Part shown: positions 22,508 to 34,862 of the stretch, piece after piece | Layout of the letters: every line of letters starts with the position of its first letter | How positions within the stretch are numbered: position 1 is the stretch's first letter | DNA from: Triglochin maritima | Taxonomy: Eukaryota > Streptophyta > Magnoliopsida > Alismatales > Juncaginaceae | Length of the DNA stretch: 64,000 bases | Assembly (NCBI GenBank): GCA_963682175.1 | Contig: OY821787.1 | Location: forward strand, 19,942,501 to 20,006,500 | Reading direction: 5' to 3' | Translations under genes and position numbers: made by a program | The notes under the pieces: model-generated | The model's input: only the letters and a program-made list of their open reading frames with translations | The model's database searches: none | Told to the model about the DNA's origin: nothing

Positions 22508-23074
22508 TAGGACTGTAATTGGTCGTGGGCGGTTATGCGGTTATAAGGCTTACAAGTGAACTTACCCGTCTAATTAAACGATTCGTGGTTCGGTTTGAAA
22601 CCGGTTTATTTTTATCTCTACCCATGAACCTACTCGTTTAATTTAATTAAACGGTTTTGGACGGTTAAATGGTTATATGGTTAAATCTTAATAGATACTA
22701 AAATCAATATAAGAATTTGGTAATGGTTAAATGGATAAAAACTTGTTAAACTTGTTGAAAACATCGTAACATCCATAATTTTATAATCAAAACCTCAAAA
22801 AATTCATAATCTAAACATCTACAAATTCATATAAAACAACGTCAAACATCCACATAATGACAATAATAATACAAACAATTATATATATAGTATATATAAT
22901 AAAATATTATATATATTCATTATGTTTCGCGGTTAAATGGTGAAAGGATGGGTTAAATCATGTAACCTTATCCGCTCATTTATTAAACGGTTGTGATTTT
23001 TACAACCCGTAACCCTACCCGTCGGTTCGGTTAGAACGGTTAAACGGTTTTTACCCAACCCATTTACAGTCCTA
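22508..23074. mobile_element. hAT-type MITE (567 bp) upstream of ceQORH
   Basis: Terminal inverted repeats are TAGGACTGTAATTGG and, reversed, TAGGACTGTAAATGGG. The 8-bp flanks CTTACCGG and CTTACCAA agree at six of eight positions. The interior is rich in GGTTAAACGG motifs and non-coding. It matches 13419-13999. Confidence 0.8.
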
Positions 23075-23082
23075 CTTACCAA

Positions 23083-23683
23083 GTTGCAAATGGATCGCAT
23101 TCATATACGTATCAATATCGATATTCGATTTACGGACATGGATAGAGATACAAATTGCATCAGATATAAAAAAATGTGTATTCATATTCTTAAAAACTGA
23201 TATCAATATCGAACAGATATTTTAAAAACAGATATGGATACAAATTCAAATATATGCGATTTACATGTACAATATAAAATGTGTATATAACATGGTATTT
23301 CGCATAAATTTATAACTTTTCAATTTGGATAAAATTATATGTTAATTATAATAAATTAGAAATGTAACCAATCAAAGTGTAGTAAATTTTTAAGTAAAAG
23401 TTAAATTGAATCATGAAAAAATCACTAATCTACACATATATATAGGAAAATCATTATATTAATAATGCGGATATCTGTATTCGTATCCGACCAAAATATG
23501 CATATATATGTATCCGCCAAATTCAAATTTTCATATTTCTATTTGTACCCGCAAAATTATAAAAACCGATATCCGTATTTCTATATGTATATGTCTGGAT
23601 ATAAAAAATTGATATCAGTATCGTTAAAAAAGGGATATGGATACGAACTATTCGATGATAGTCTGTACCCGTTTGCACCCCTA
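23083..23683. mobile_element. hAT-like MITE with ATCCGTAT-type repeats
   Basis: The right end, reversed, reads TAGGGGTGCAAACGGGTAC. The interior is a degenerate repeat of GGATATGGATACG-type words. The left end is decayed and abuts the previous MITE. A related copy is at about 57293-57498. Confidence 0.6.
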
Positions 23684-23795
23684 GTATCTTAGAGGTCGGG
23701 TGTGGAGAGTTTGGCGGCTGACATTGTATAACAAATTGTAACAGTTAAGATCTACAATCCACTTAATTATTAGAATTAACCATATCATATATGAA
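23375..23795 (+). repeat. Dispersed repeat shared with 57195-57605
   Basis: Both loci share sequence on both sides of the MITE end, including CATGAAAAAATCACTAAT before it and AAGATCTACAATCCACTTAA after it. A larger repeat containing the MITE was therefore copied. Its full extent and class are unknown. Confidence 0.6.
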
Positions 23796-23811
23796 AATTA
23801 TGTCTTTCTGT

Positions 23812-24250
23812 GCCAATTTTGACACGACACGATATGGTGATACGATTTAGACACGACTTTACACACAAAAATTTGTATGATTGAATTATTTTATTACGAT
23901 AATTGTGAAGATACAAATATAAAATAATTGGTACACGATTTTACACGAACACGACACGATTACATGATATCTTACATTTTTACACGAAACTGACACAAAT
24001 TGCATCTTTTGTTAGATAATCAATTGTTTTTACTTAATAATTGTCAATTAAGATGTTATTTAGAATGAAAAATATCAATATAACATGTTAGTTAACTATT
24101 TTCAATCTAAACATAATGAATCTTTTTCAATTTGTGTTATACACGATAACACGAAAACATGAATGACTGCAGAACTGTCTGGCATGATAGTACATGAACA
24201 CGTCACAATTCACAAATATGCATATTGACACGATATGCACCTTGACTACG
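23812..24250. mobile_element. ACACGA-rich repeat, likely hAT-1 relative
   Basis: Many ACACGA/ACACGAT words in both directions resemble the ends of hAT-1 (13054-13418, 19134-19305). Terminal repeats are decayed and no clear duplication was found. Confidence 0.5.
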
Positions 24251-24854
24251 TTTTGTATCAAATTCCCACACCCAAAATAGTTGCACCTTGCGGAAATTTA
24301 AAAAATCCAAGTGCGGAAAAGAAAAAATGAAAAAAAGAAATGAAAAGTAACAAAGAACCTTGCAAATCTAATATCCCTAGACCACAATAACTTATGACAT
24401 TATGGTGAAATCACACATTTCCTGCTTGATATCATAAAACCCTAGGTGGGTGCGAGCAAATGACAAGAAATTGATACCACAAAATACCCACTAAAACATC
24501 ATTAAAACCATTACCGAATCGAACTGCAGTTGTACTTGCAGACACTCAACTCATTTAATAATGCACTCACAAAATCAAATTAGAATACAGCCTATATATC
24601 TCTTAACTATGATCACTCAAAACCAAGTACAAAAACAATTTTCTCAACAATATTTGTTTGGTGAAACATATAAAACGATGAATGACAAAATAAGATGCTT
24701 ATGACATTCTTTAAGAAACATGATTGTATTCTTAGATGCTACATATATTACTCTTAAGTTTAAGCAAACTTGGCGAGCTTTGGAAATTCACCTCAAAATG
24801 CAGTATTTGGGGAACTAAAAATTCATGTATTAGTTTTGGTCACTATCCACCCAC
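24251..24854. other. No gene seen
   Basis: AT-rich sequence between the repeat cluster and the RT-B LTR; no plausible frame. Confidence 0.5.
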
Positions 24855-25697
24855 TGATTTATTCGTTTTATATTAAACCGCAAGTGCACGGCCGCGTTGA
24901 AGCGGTGCAAATACGGGTCGATCCACAGGGACGTGTGTCGACTTTTGGTTTGTGCGAAGGCGAGTGGGAAAGAAAGAGAAGAAGAGATTGATTACACTAA
25001 ACTACACAAATCTAAACTAGGAAACTAGAAAGCATGAAATGAAATGACAAAACAAACTAAACTAAGCAACTAATGAAAGGAGATAAAACTCGGGAATGGA
25101 AAACCCCTAAGGGGTGGAGTGTGTGTGTGCAAATGAAATAAGTGTGGTGAATGCATACAATAAGCACAAGTGTGGTTAGTGTTTGTTAATGCATAAGAAG
25201 TACCTCATGGCAAGACCTATCATTTACAACACTAACCTAGGTGATTAATATGAGCAATGCAATGTTGTTATTAAGAACATAACGAGCATGGAGTGTACCT
25301 AACTATGGCAGAAACCATCAAGTAAAGTTCTTATTAATTCAAGCAAGCATACTAATATCTCTCACAAACAATAATATCTAGCATTCGTACCACCTACATA
25401 ACATGTACATACATCTACTCCACCCCCAAAATGGATGGAACTACGCACTAATCATTACACTACCTACATTAACAAAATGAGACATTATACTGAAATGAAA
25501 TTTAACTAAGCAAGAAAGGAACATTAAAGACGCTAATTGAAAGAAACATAAACTAAAGAAACATGCAAGAATTAAAAGACAAGATTAAAAGAAACTAAGA
25601 ACAATTATTTTATTAACAATGACTCACATTGAAGGTAGCATTCTTCTCCACCTTGAGTTTTGCTTCAAGGTTTACTCCTTAGTAGAGAGAATGCCAC

Positions 25698-26926
25698 TGA
25701 TGAGAATTAAATTTATACTGCAAGTGCACGGTGTCAATGAAGACGTGGCAAATACGGGTCGAACACAAGGAGGGAGAGATTCTGTTATTAGTGTGATTTC
25801 CGATTAAGGGGAAGAAGAAGAGAAGAAATAATTGGGTTTTGAGATTTTTGATTTTTAATTATCTAAAGCAAGAACAAGAACAATAAAAATTAAAACAAGA
25901 ACAAAGAGGTGAATTCCGTCGGATGGAGGTTTAGATTTAAGGTTTAGATTAGAGAATTCAGAAACTTATAATAAATCATATTAGTTATGAAGCATTACAT
26001 GATAAATGATTTAACATAAACTCAAGTAATCAAAATAGACTAATACGAACTTAAAATAATAACATTCATTCATCTTCTCTTCACCATAATCCGTCACCCC
26101 CACCCTTTGGAAAGAGTTAGAAACTCATGGAGGGAGGAAGAAGGGGTCCTTGAGACATTACAAAAGAAAACTAAAAGTAAGAAATAAAAGACAGAATTTT
26201 ATTAATGAAAAGAGGAATACAAAACTAAAATTAAGAATAAAAACTACCACCAAAGACTAAGGACCCTTCTAACATCGTTCTTGGGTCTATTTATAGTTGC
26301 TACAAGGGATCTAGGTATAATATTGGAAAGTACACGTGTCCAGACACGATTGGACGAAATTGGAGCACACGGATCGACTAGGGGGCGGCGGAATCGCCGC
26401 ATGGTGTGTGTGATCTGCGGCGGAATCGCCGTACATCATGCTCTGATTTGGTTCAGATTTTGGTTGAATGTTTATGGTATGATTTGATCCTCCTTTACGC
26501 GTCTGGATTGATTCTTTCCATTCTTTTGAGCTCCGGATTAATTCCTTCACATATTTGGATATATACATTGATTTTTCTATATATTTTCTCCAAGAGAATA
26601 AAAGCTACTCGTGATTTGCATTAAGGTCCTTGACTTTTTGCAGTTAAGTCCCCGGCTACTTTTGTGCCTAAGTCCTTGTTCTTTTTAGCAATTAGGACTT
26701 GAATGCTTTTATGCTTGGATACATTTCCATTCGTAACCCGATAATCTTGAACTTGGCCTTTATGATAGAAATGAGTCTTTTGCACGCGTTTATGATCGGG
26801 ATGTGGGTAAATTGCATTCAGGTCCCTGTATTCTGTAAATAAGACTAAACACATAGCTTAGTAGCATTTACTGATGTAAAAGTAATCTAAATGAAAGACA
26901 TATGATGCAATGTATGAAATGCATCA
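25698..26926 (-). repeat. RT-C 3' LTR (left copy)
   Basis: On the minus strand it begins TGATGCATTTCAT and ends TTCTCATCA. The TATA box (reversed CTATTTATAG) is at 26287-26296. Palindromes of type GCGGCGATTCCGCCGC lie at 26385-26400 and 26417-26432, upstream of it. Confidence 0.92.
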
Positions 26927-28079
26927 AATACCCCCACACCTAGATTTTGCTAGTCCCTAGCAAAACAGAATATAAGAAAAATAAAAACAGGGAAATCCTA
27001 ACTCACTTTCGTAGGAATCACGGTTGCACTTAGCATGTGCAACAAGCCGTTAAACCTCCTTGTTGCCAAGGGGGAGGAGTGTTGTCTCCTGAGGGTTTTC
27101 AGCGGATATACCCACAAAATCCTGAATCAACATTTCATTAATAGTTCTCAATATCCCTACCTCAACCTTATACATCTCACTGAGAATTCTTGCATGCTCA
27201 TTATATAAATCTAACTCATTAAAAATATGACTTGGTCTTTGTTCCTCCAACATTCACACCACTAACCCTTCTACACATGTTTATCACTTGAATTATTTTG
27301 CACGCCTCCTCTGGTGGTGAAGTATCATTCGGATCAACCATGGCATGGATCATTCTTTTAGCTTTGGGCCTTGAGTATTATTATTATTATTATTTTTTCT
27401 TTTCTTTTCTTCCGTGATTCAACACATTTGCTTTTTGGCACTTTTACCCTTTTGCATTCGTGTAGCGAGTTTGGTCGATAATCCCGAGCTGGTAGACTCA
27501 AGTTACCAGGTTTCAAGATACCCCTACGGACCAGTGACTCAAAGGCTTGGGCTTTTGTAATCATTTTGCAAAATGTGTTTTCTTCACTTTATTCCTTTAA
27601 TTTTAATTTTATTTTCCTCAAGGCTTAATTGCTATTAGAAGTCCACACTTCCCGGTATATTTTCCTCAACCTCTGCTTTTTATCAACCACTTTAAAGATT
27701 TGATTCATCCAATTTAAGTGCATACATGTCTTAAAGGGCAATGGGTTATTTCTTTGGAACTTAGATTTATGTCACAATTTCTACAAGCAGAACTATATAA
27801 TAAGGAACAAAAACTCAATGCAATTTGTACACGGGTTTTAGCAGTTCAATCTTAAGCTATGTCATGAAACATTGATGATTTTTTTTTTATTTTTTATTTT
27901 TTATTTTTTATTTTTTATTTTTTTTTATTTTTAGAAATAAAAGACAGATCTATAGATAAATATATACATAAACACCCCCCCACACCTAAATCATGCATTG
28001 TCCTCAATGTATGCAAATATAAAGCAAATGCACTTATTACCTTGATGAACTGCGGTGGAAGGGTGGAATTTGCTCAAAG
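26927..28079 (-). other. RT-C non-coding 3' region
   Basis: It contains the polypurine tract (26927-26943, reversed AGGTGTGGGGGTATT), the three-hairpin block, a short TTA microsatellite near 27375-27395 and a long T-rich run (about 27871-27933). No coding frame is seen. Confidence 0.65.
27023..27090 (-). other. Conserved three-hairpin RNA block, RT-C copy
   Basis: Read on the minus strand: AGGAG/CTCCT (27090-27075), CCCCCTTG-GCAA-CAAGGAGG with one mismatch (27074-27055), and GTTGCAC/GTGCAAC (27043-27023). Same 68-nt length and spacing as in RT-A, RT-D and RT-E although the LTR and gag differ. Confidence 0.7.
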
Positions 28080-30511
28080 TCAACCATAGTCAGAACTGGA
28101 TTGAATGACACCATATTGGTGCATGTGTCCAGTTGAATTGTTCCCCATGTTGCAATGAGAGTTCTGAGTCACAGATTCCACACCCCTCACATAAATAGGT
28201 TCTCTTATTTGCTCGAGTGATGGTGGGTGTGTAGATGAATTTCTCCCCTTTTTCTTACTTCCTTTTTGATTTTGTGATGATTCAGAAATCTTATAGATAC
28301 GCGATTTCATCACAACGTCACTTTGATTGCATATTATTTCTGGCTCACTATCAATATGAAAGATATTAAATTCAGCTTTTAAGTTCCCAAAAGATAATTG
28401 CATGAGCCCATTTCGACAGTTTATTAATGCTTCCGAAGTGGCTAAAAATGGTCTGCCTAGAATTACAGGGATTTGTCGGTTAGGATTTACAACAGGTGCG
28501 GTATCTAGTACGACAAAATCCACTGGGTAAATGAAGTCACCAACCTTGATCAAAACATCCTCGACTATACCTCTTGGTTTCTTAATAGAACAATCAGCAA
28601 ATTGAAGGGTTGTCTTAGAGGGTTTTAGTGGACCAAGGTTCATTTGCTCATAGACAGAGTACGGGAGTAGGTTAACACTAGCACCATGGTCTAGAAGGGC
28701 TCTGTTGATAAAAGTATCTCCTATTGAACATGAAATTGTGGGACATCCAGGATCCTTATATTTTATAGGAGATGTGTTGGACAAAATAGAACTTATGTTT
28801 GCAGTTAAGAATGCCTTCTTTGGTACGATTGTTTTTCTCTTTTTAGTGCACAAATCTTTTAAAAATTTAGCATAAGCAAGTATTTGTTGAATCATGTCTA
28901 AGAGTGGAATGTTCACCTTAACTTGCTTAAATACTTCCAAGATTTTCTCTATTTGTGCACTTGAGTTCTTTTTGAGTCTATTGGGAAATAGGGCTTTAGG
29001 GACATAGACTCGCTCAGGTTCAGGTTGAGCTACGGGTTCAGATTGAGTAGGTGGGGTGGGCGTTTCAGATTGGACGTCGGGTTCAATGGTTAGGTCATAT
29101 GTGGCAGTTTGATGGCTAGATTGATTAGACATTCTAGGATTTACCACATTATTATCAATCTGTCTTCCAGACCGTAATGATACTACAACATTTATTTGTT
29201 GGAACGGTCCTTCTTCATTAACCATTTGAACCGGTCTAGGGTTGTTATTTCCTGAAGGTGGTTGATAGGATTGATATGAATTATTAGATCTAGGGTTCAC
29301 CTCAGGTTGACATGGAAACCGACCCTTTTCTCTTTCACCTACTATTTGTGCTAGTTGGCTGACTTGTGTCTCTAGCCTTTGGAAGGTCTGTTTGGTTGTT
29401 TGTATAAAAGTTTTCATCAAATTTTCCAAGCTTGTCAACCTAACCTCATGATCCTTATTGTTACTAAACCCAGAAGATGTATTATTTTGGTTATACGGGT
29501 TTGGTTGTTGTCTAGGAGGTTGACCTGGTTGGCTAGATGAGAAATTGGAATTATTACGCCAACTCGAGTTATAGGTTGATGCGTATGTGACATTTCTAGC
29601 ATGGTTATACATGGCATTAACTTGGTCCCATTCCGCACAATCCTCCTTTACATGCCCAGTCTGACCACATCTAGAGCAAGGGATAGTCGAGGCTTGATTC
29701 ACTCGGTTTTGGGTTTGTAACTCTAAACTTTCCATTCTGCGCATAAGGGTAGCTAGTTTTGCTTCAGCCGCTATGTTGGCATCTACAGCTAAGACACCTG
29801 GTTTGGGTTGAGCTGCTATTCTAGATCCAATACTCGGGTTAAGCGGTGTTCTAGCATTGTCCCATTGCATACTGTTTTCAGCTAAATCCTCAAGGAAAGT
29901 CCAGGCATCATTTTCATTTTTCGACATAAAGTTCCCTTGGCTTACGGATTCTACCATAACCCTAGATGTGGGTGTCAATCCCTCATAAATAATTTGGCAT
30001 AATTGCCATCTTGGAATTCCATGATGAGGGATTGGGTCAGTACACTCTTAAATCTTTCTAGATAGGAATAGAACGGCTCGCTCTCAGACTGAACGAATGC
30101 AACAATTTCATTCCTAATCCTCATAGTCTTATGGTTGGGAAAATATTTTTTCAGAAATACTTGAACAAACTCAGCCCAACTCCTAATAGATATTTCGGCT
30201 AGACTATATAGCCATTTCTTAGCGTCGTCCTTTAGTGCTAGAGGCACGAATTTCAGACGCACTGCCTCCTCAGGGATATGCTGGTATTGCATAAGAGAGC
30301 AGATTTCCTCAAATTCTCTAAGGAAGAGATATGGGTCTTCCCAAGAGGTGAACTTAGGCAACATACTCATGTATTGAGCCTTAAGTTCGAAGTCGCGACC
30401 CGGTATGGTGGGCATAACGATGCACGATGGCTGAGCAGCCATCGCTGGATAGCATCGATCCCTCAGAGTTATAGGTTGCGCAATAGGCGGGTCCACTACG
30501 TTCTCACCCAT
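28080..30511 (-). pseudogene. RT-C gag-protease gene with a single-base deletion
   Basis: The first part (30511 to about 30031) is a Ty3-type gag capsid domain, including LKFVPLALKDDAKKWLYSL and SWAEFVQVFLKKYFPNHKT. The phase changes near 30031 where one base is missing from a TGCCCTCATCATGG-type context. The next phase continues with PHHGIPRWQLCQIIYEGLTP, then a CCHC knuckle (CSRCGQTGHVKEDC), a Gln/Asn-rich linker and an aspartic protease with LLDHGASVNLLPYSVYEQM and VILGRPFLAT. The frame ends at 28080. Function is predicted lost unless frameshifting bypasses the deletion. Confidence 0.88.
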
Positions 30512-31926
30512 TGGATCTGGGTGAGGTGGTGCAACAGGTGGATTGGGGCTAAGTTCCAGACTGGAATCTAGATGAACTCGTTAGAGTCGATTACTCAAGT
30601 CCCGAATCCAAATCTGAGTGCACCGGGTTGAATCAATTTTTGAATTCAAATTCGGAATTTAAATTCCAAATTTAAGTTCAAAAATTAATTAAATTTTTTT
30701 TTTCGTTTTTTTTTCTTTTCAAAAGGGAAACAAACAATAGAATGGGGAAAGATGAGAAATGAATCCTAATCTAGAGAATTTAGGTGAGAAGAGAAAGAAG
30801 ACTCAGATGAGAAGGGAAACCTAACTCTAAAGATAGAAAGGGGGTTGGTCAGAAAATTCCTAAGAAAGCACGGTTCAAACAATCCTAGACCTAGTGTCGC
30901 TTAGATCTAGACGACTCCTAACTGGTTGAGTCGAATTGATTTGCTTGATTCACCTCCCTCACTAATCAAACCAACTTGGCCAGGCCGTGTATAGCTAGTG
31001 GGGGCGCTTCCGACAGAGTCGGTGCCAATTAGACAACCACTTCGCTTGGAAGACTTACGTCAACACAAAAACACTTTCTAGACACCAAATTAAATTCAAT
31101 CGGCTTCAGGTCATAGCAAGTCAAACCAATTCTTCTTCTTAAATGAGTCCGAGTCCTTAGGGGTCAATGTCTAATTGATTTTAATTTAAGGCTTGGGTGA
31201 CACTTTGGGATTGTTATGTGTGGGCCACGGAAGGGTGATGAAATCCCCACCGTATCTTTGCCTACGGAGTTGCCCTTAAGATAGTTTAACTTAGATCTAG
31301 CAAAGATAGTCAAACAATGGTCTTTAATTGGGGGGCAATTGCAAGGTTGTATGCAAACTAAATTATATGCTTAAATGCAATCGTTAAACCGCGATACGTA
31401 CCTTGCCTCCAGCACTCTTCAACAATAAAAATAATTTGCAAGAATTTAGGAAGAATAATACAAACAAAACATTATATGAGGCATGCACTAAGTTCTTCTA
31501 GTTTTGCCAATTTTTAGGTCAGAGTTGAATTATTGCCAATTATGGAAGTTAAGCTTAACACGTGCAATTCTAATAAAAAGAAATTTTCTGAAACTAGAAA
31601 TTACGAGGAAAAAGGCAACAAAAGTTACCTACGCAATGCTCAGTCGGGTTCGCCGCCTGCTCTCGAAATTTCAGTAGCTCCACGCGTCCACCCAGAGATG
31701 GTGCTAACCCCAGAAAAATTTGAAGCCCAGATGCTTCAATTGTGCGGCGATTCCGCCGCAAGTTGTTCTTCAGGTGCGGCGATTTCGCCGCTCGTTTAGC
31801 TCAGATGGTGCTCGGATTTCGCCGCGCACTCTGTTGTCTCCTGAAACACAAATCCAAATAGTTAGATCGCGCACAAGATAAAACAGAACAGAATCGAAAT
31901 CAACAAAAAACAAAATCTGCGTCGCC
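30512..31926 (-). other. RT-C non-coding leader
   Basis: About 1.4 kb between primer site and gag. Blocks shared with the RT-D leader and CACTA-1 include a GGGGATTTCATCACCCTT-type stretch (31229-31250) and a splice-donor-like AAG/GTACGT (donor bases at 31401-31400). A thymine-rich run occurs at about 30690-30720 on the plus strand. Confidence 0.6.
31744..31791 (-). promoter_or_regulatory. RT-C leader palindrome pair
   Basis: GCGGCGATTCCGCCGC at 31744-31759 and GCGGCGATTTCGCCGC at 31776-31791 start 32 bp apart, as in the two LTR copies. A weaker third copy is near 31811-31828. The pair lies about 135-200 nt after the primer site. Confidence 0.7.
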
Positions 31927-31944
31927 TCCCCGGCAACGGCGCCA
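31927..31944 (-). promoter_or_regulatory. RT-C primer-binding site (tRNA-Asp)
   Basis: On the minus strand TGGCGCCGTTGCCGGGGA lies six bases after the LTR. It is complementary to the 3' end of plant tRNA-Asp including CCA, the primer used by Tat/Athila-type elements. Confidence 0.85.
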
Positions 31945-31950
31945 AAAACT

Positions 31951-33179
31951 TGATGAGAATTAAATTTATACCGCAAGTGCACGGTGTCAATGAAGACGTG
32001 GCAAATACGGGTCGAACACAAGGAGGGAGAGATTCTGTTATTAGTGTGATTTCCGATTAAGGGGAAGAAGGAGAGAAGAAATAATTGGGTTTTGAGATTT
32101 TTGATTTTTAATTATCTAAAGCAAGAACAAGAACAATAAAAATTAAAACAAGAACAAAGAGGTGAATTCCGTCGGGTGGAGGTTTAGATTTAAGGTTTAG
32201 ATTAGAGAATTCAGAAACTTATAATAAATCATATTAGTTATGAAGCATTACATGATAAATGATTTAACATAAACTCAAGTAATCAAAATAGACTAATACG
32301 AACTTAAAATAATAACATTCATTCATCTTCTCTTCACCATAATCCGTCACCCCCACCCTTTGGAAAGAGTTAGAAACTCATGGAGGGAGGAAGAAGGGGT
32401 CCTTGAGACATTACAAAAGAAAACTAAAAGTAAGAAATAAAAGACAGAATTTTATTAATGAAAAGAGGAATACAAAACTAAAATTAAGAATAAAAACTAC
32501 CACCAAAGACTAAGGACCCTTCTAACATCGTTCTTGGGTCTATTTATAGTTGCTACAAGGGATCTAGGTATAATATTGGAAAGTACACGTGTCCAGACAC
32601 GATTGGACGAAATTGGAGCACACGGATCGACTAGGGGGCGGCGGAATCGCCGGATGGTGTGTGTGATCTGCGGCGGAATCGCCGCACATCATGCTCTGAT
32701 TTGGTCCAGATTTTGGTTGAATGTTTATGGTATGATTTGATCCTCCTTTACGCGTCTGGATTGATTCTTTCCATTCTTTTGAGCTCCGGATTAATTCCTT
32801 CACATATTTGGAGATATACATTGATTTTTCTATATATTTTCTCCAAGAGAATAAAAGCTACTCGTGATTTGCATTTAGGTCCTTGACTTTTTGCAGTTAA
32901 GTCCCCGACTACTTTTGTGCCTAAGTCCTTGTTCTTTTTTGCAATTAGGACTTGAATGCTTTTATGCTTGGATACATTTCCATTCGTAACCCGATAATCT
33001 TGAACTTGGCCTTTATGATAGAAATGAGTCTTTTGCACGCGTTTATGATCGGGATGTGGGTAAATTGCATTCAGGTCCCTGTATCCTGTAAATAAGACTA
33101 AACACATACCTTAGAAGCATTTATTGATTTAAAAGTAATCTAAATGAAAGACATATGATGCAATGTATGCAATGCATCA
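31951..33179 (-). repeat. RT-C 5' LTR (right copy)
   Basis: Same length as the left copy. The TATA box is at 32540-32549 and the palindromes at 32638-32653 and 32670-32685. The right-hand bound is set by the GCCAC duplication. Confidence 0.92.
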
Positions 33180-33350
33180 GCCACCAAGCAATGGGTAGTT
33201 TATAATAGAAGGTGAAGAGTTCTATTTATAGCCAAAGAAAAAGGTAATCCGGCACAATCCCCCGATGTGGGACTAAACAAATACCAGAAATGGACTTCAT
33301 ACACACAAATACGCGACCCACCAAAATCTTAGCGGATTTGGGCCAAAACA

Positions 33351-33389
33351 GATCACCAATTAGCGGTCTTGGACCGCCAATTGGCGGTC
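33351..33389. promoter_or_regulatory. RT-B U3 palindrome pair
   Basis: A decayed copy at 33351-33368 and the perfect palindrome GACCGCCAATTGGCGGTC at 33372-33389 start 21 bp apart. They lie about 120-165 bp from the reversed TATA box. Confidence 0.7.
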
Positions 33390-34862
33390 TATATAGTCCA
33401 GATCACGCTGGATTTTATTCTGGGCTTTCTGGATGTCTTTGTTGATCTTTGATGCATCTACGTCACTTGTTGGAGCTCCGACCCGAATAGAATTGCCAAA
33501 ATACTCCCCATGATGGTGTGGAGTTTTCTGTTTTACTCTTTGGTCACTCAGTCTTACGTTCAGGTCCTTCTCCCTTGCATCTTAGTCCCCAGGTCTCACA
33601 AATAGATAATTAGTCCACCCACCTAGCGTAATGAATCATTCGTGCAAGTTAAATAAGGAATTAAGTGAAAGACATGGACAACCTCAACATCCTCAAGTGA
33701 TACAAAGTGTAAAGTCCATTAAGGTTCTTATTTGCATTACCATTTTTTTTTCTTTTTGTTTTTTTTCTTCTTTTCTTTTTATTAGTTGGAGCTTCATTCT
33801 CCCAGGGTTAGGTTTCGTGCATCATTGCCCATGAGGACTTACACTATCACGTACACCTTTCCCCAAATCTCGACAATCCTTACCACCCGTGTAACAGGAG
33901 TTCGATCGGTGCATCCCAAGTCAGATGACTCGAAAGCACCAGGCATAAAGTCCCCTCAGACCTACTTTCTCGAGTGATAGGATCCGTGCGAGAAGAGAGA
34001 ACACCTACTCACTTATTTCTTCTCTACACATGAACCAAAGCCCCTACACTTAATGCCTCACAATAAGATTTAAAGGGTCATTGACTACAACAAACCTCCT
34101 TAAATTAACAGACACGAATTATTAATTCACTAGGTTCAGGGTGGACTTCTTTAAATGTTTAAGTACTGAAACCCTATGATTACTCGCCCCCCGATGGAAA
34201 ACTGGGGTGCATCCTATTGACTAGATAAGTCCTAAAGCCACTGTACTAGATATCCTAATGCATCAAGTTCAAGACAATTTTGGGAGCTTTCTTTTTACTT
34301 TGCCTCTCAACGGTTTTGCACATGCTAAACACACACAAAACCCACAAAACATTTTCTTTCGCAAACACATGAAGATTTTGAAAGAAATGTGAAAAATTTA
34401 AGGCACTAGGCAAGCAAAAGAAGACAAGTCACCCAAGGATCATGGCAAGCAGATATATCAATATTAAATGCAGCACACTAAAATGCCCCTAACAATGCAC
34501 ACAAAAGAAAAGAAAATCAAAGGAAAAAAACTCGACTATGTACACACGTAAAACACACACACCTACTTCATGCATTGTCCTCAATGAATGTGAGCAAGAT
34601 ACTACATGGATTTATGCATAAAAAAGGAAAGATCTCACCAATATGAAGCGCAAAAGGAAGTTCAAGGTTATGTTGATGGACACAAACCCGAATTCCCTCA
34701 AAACCTGTGAGATGCAAAATAAGGGATACAAATACGTGAAAGAAATGAGGCCCAAATACTCAAGGGTTGGAGTCCACAATAATCGATGCTCACTGAAGGA
34801 GTCTTTTATTGTACTTTTTTTTAATATAACTATGTACAAACATAAGTTCCCATCTTCATTTG

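Larger units (their letters stand above)
25698..33179 (-). mobile_element. RT-C: complete, young, gag-protease-only gypsy element (7,482 bp)
   Basis: Two LTRs of 1,229 bp each bound the element, flanked by the perfect duplication GCCAC (25693-25697, 33180-33184). Minus-strand order is 5' LTR (33179-31951), an exact tRNA-Asp primer-binding site, a leader of about 1.4 kb, the gag-protease frame (30511-28080), a 3' region with the three-hairpin block, the polypurine tract and the 3' LTR (26926-25698). By eye the LTRs differ at about 16 sites (about 1.3%). No polymerase or integrase is present, so it depends on another element, as described for gag-only LTR elements in plants. Confidence 0.93.
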
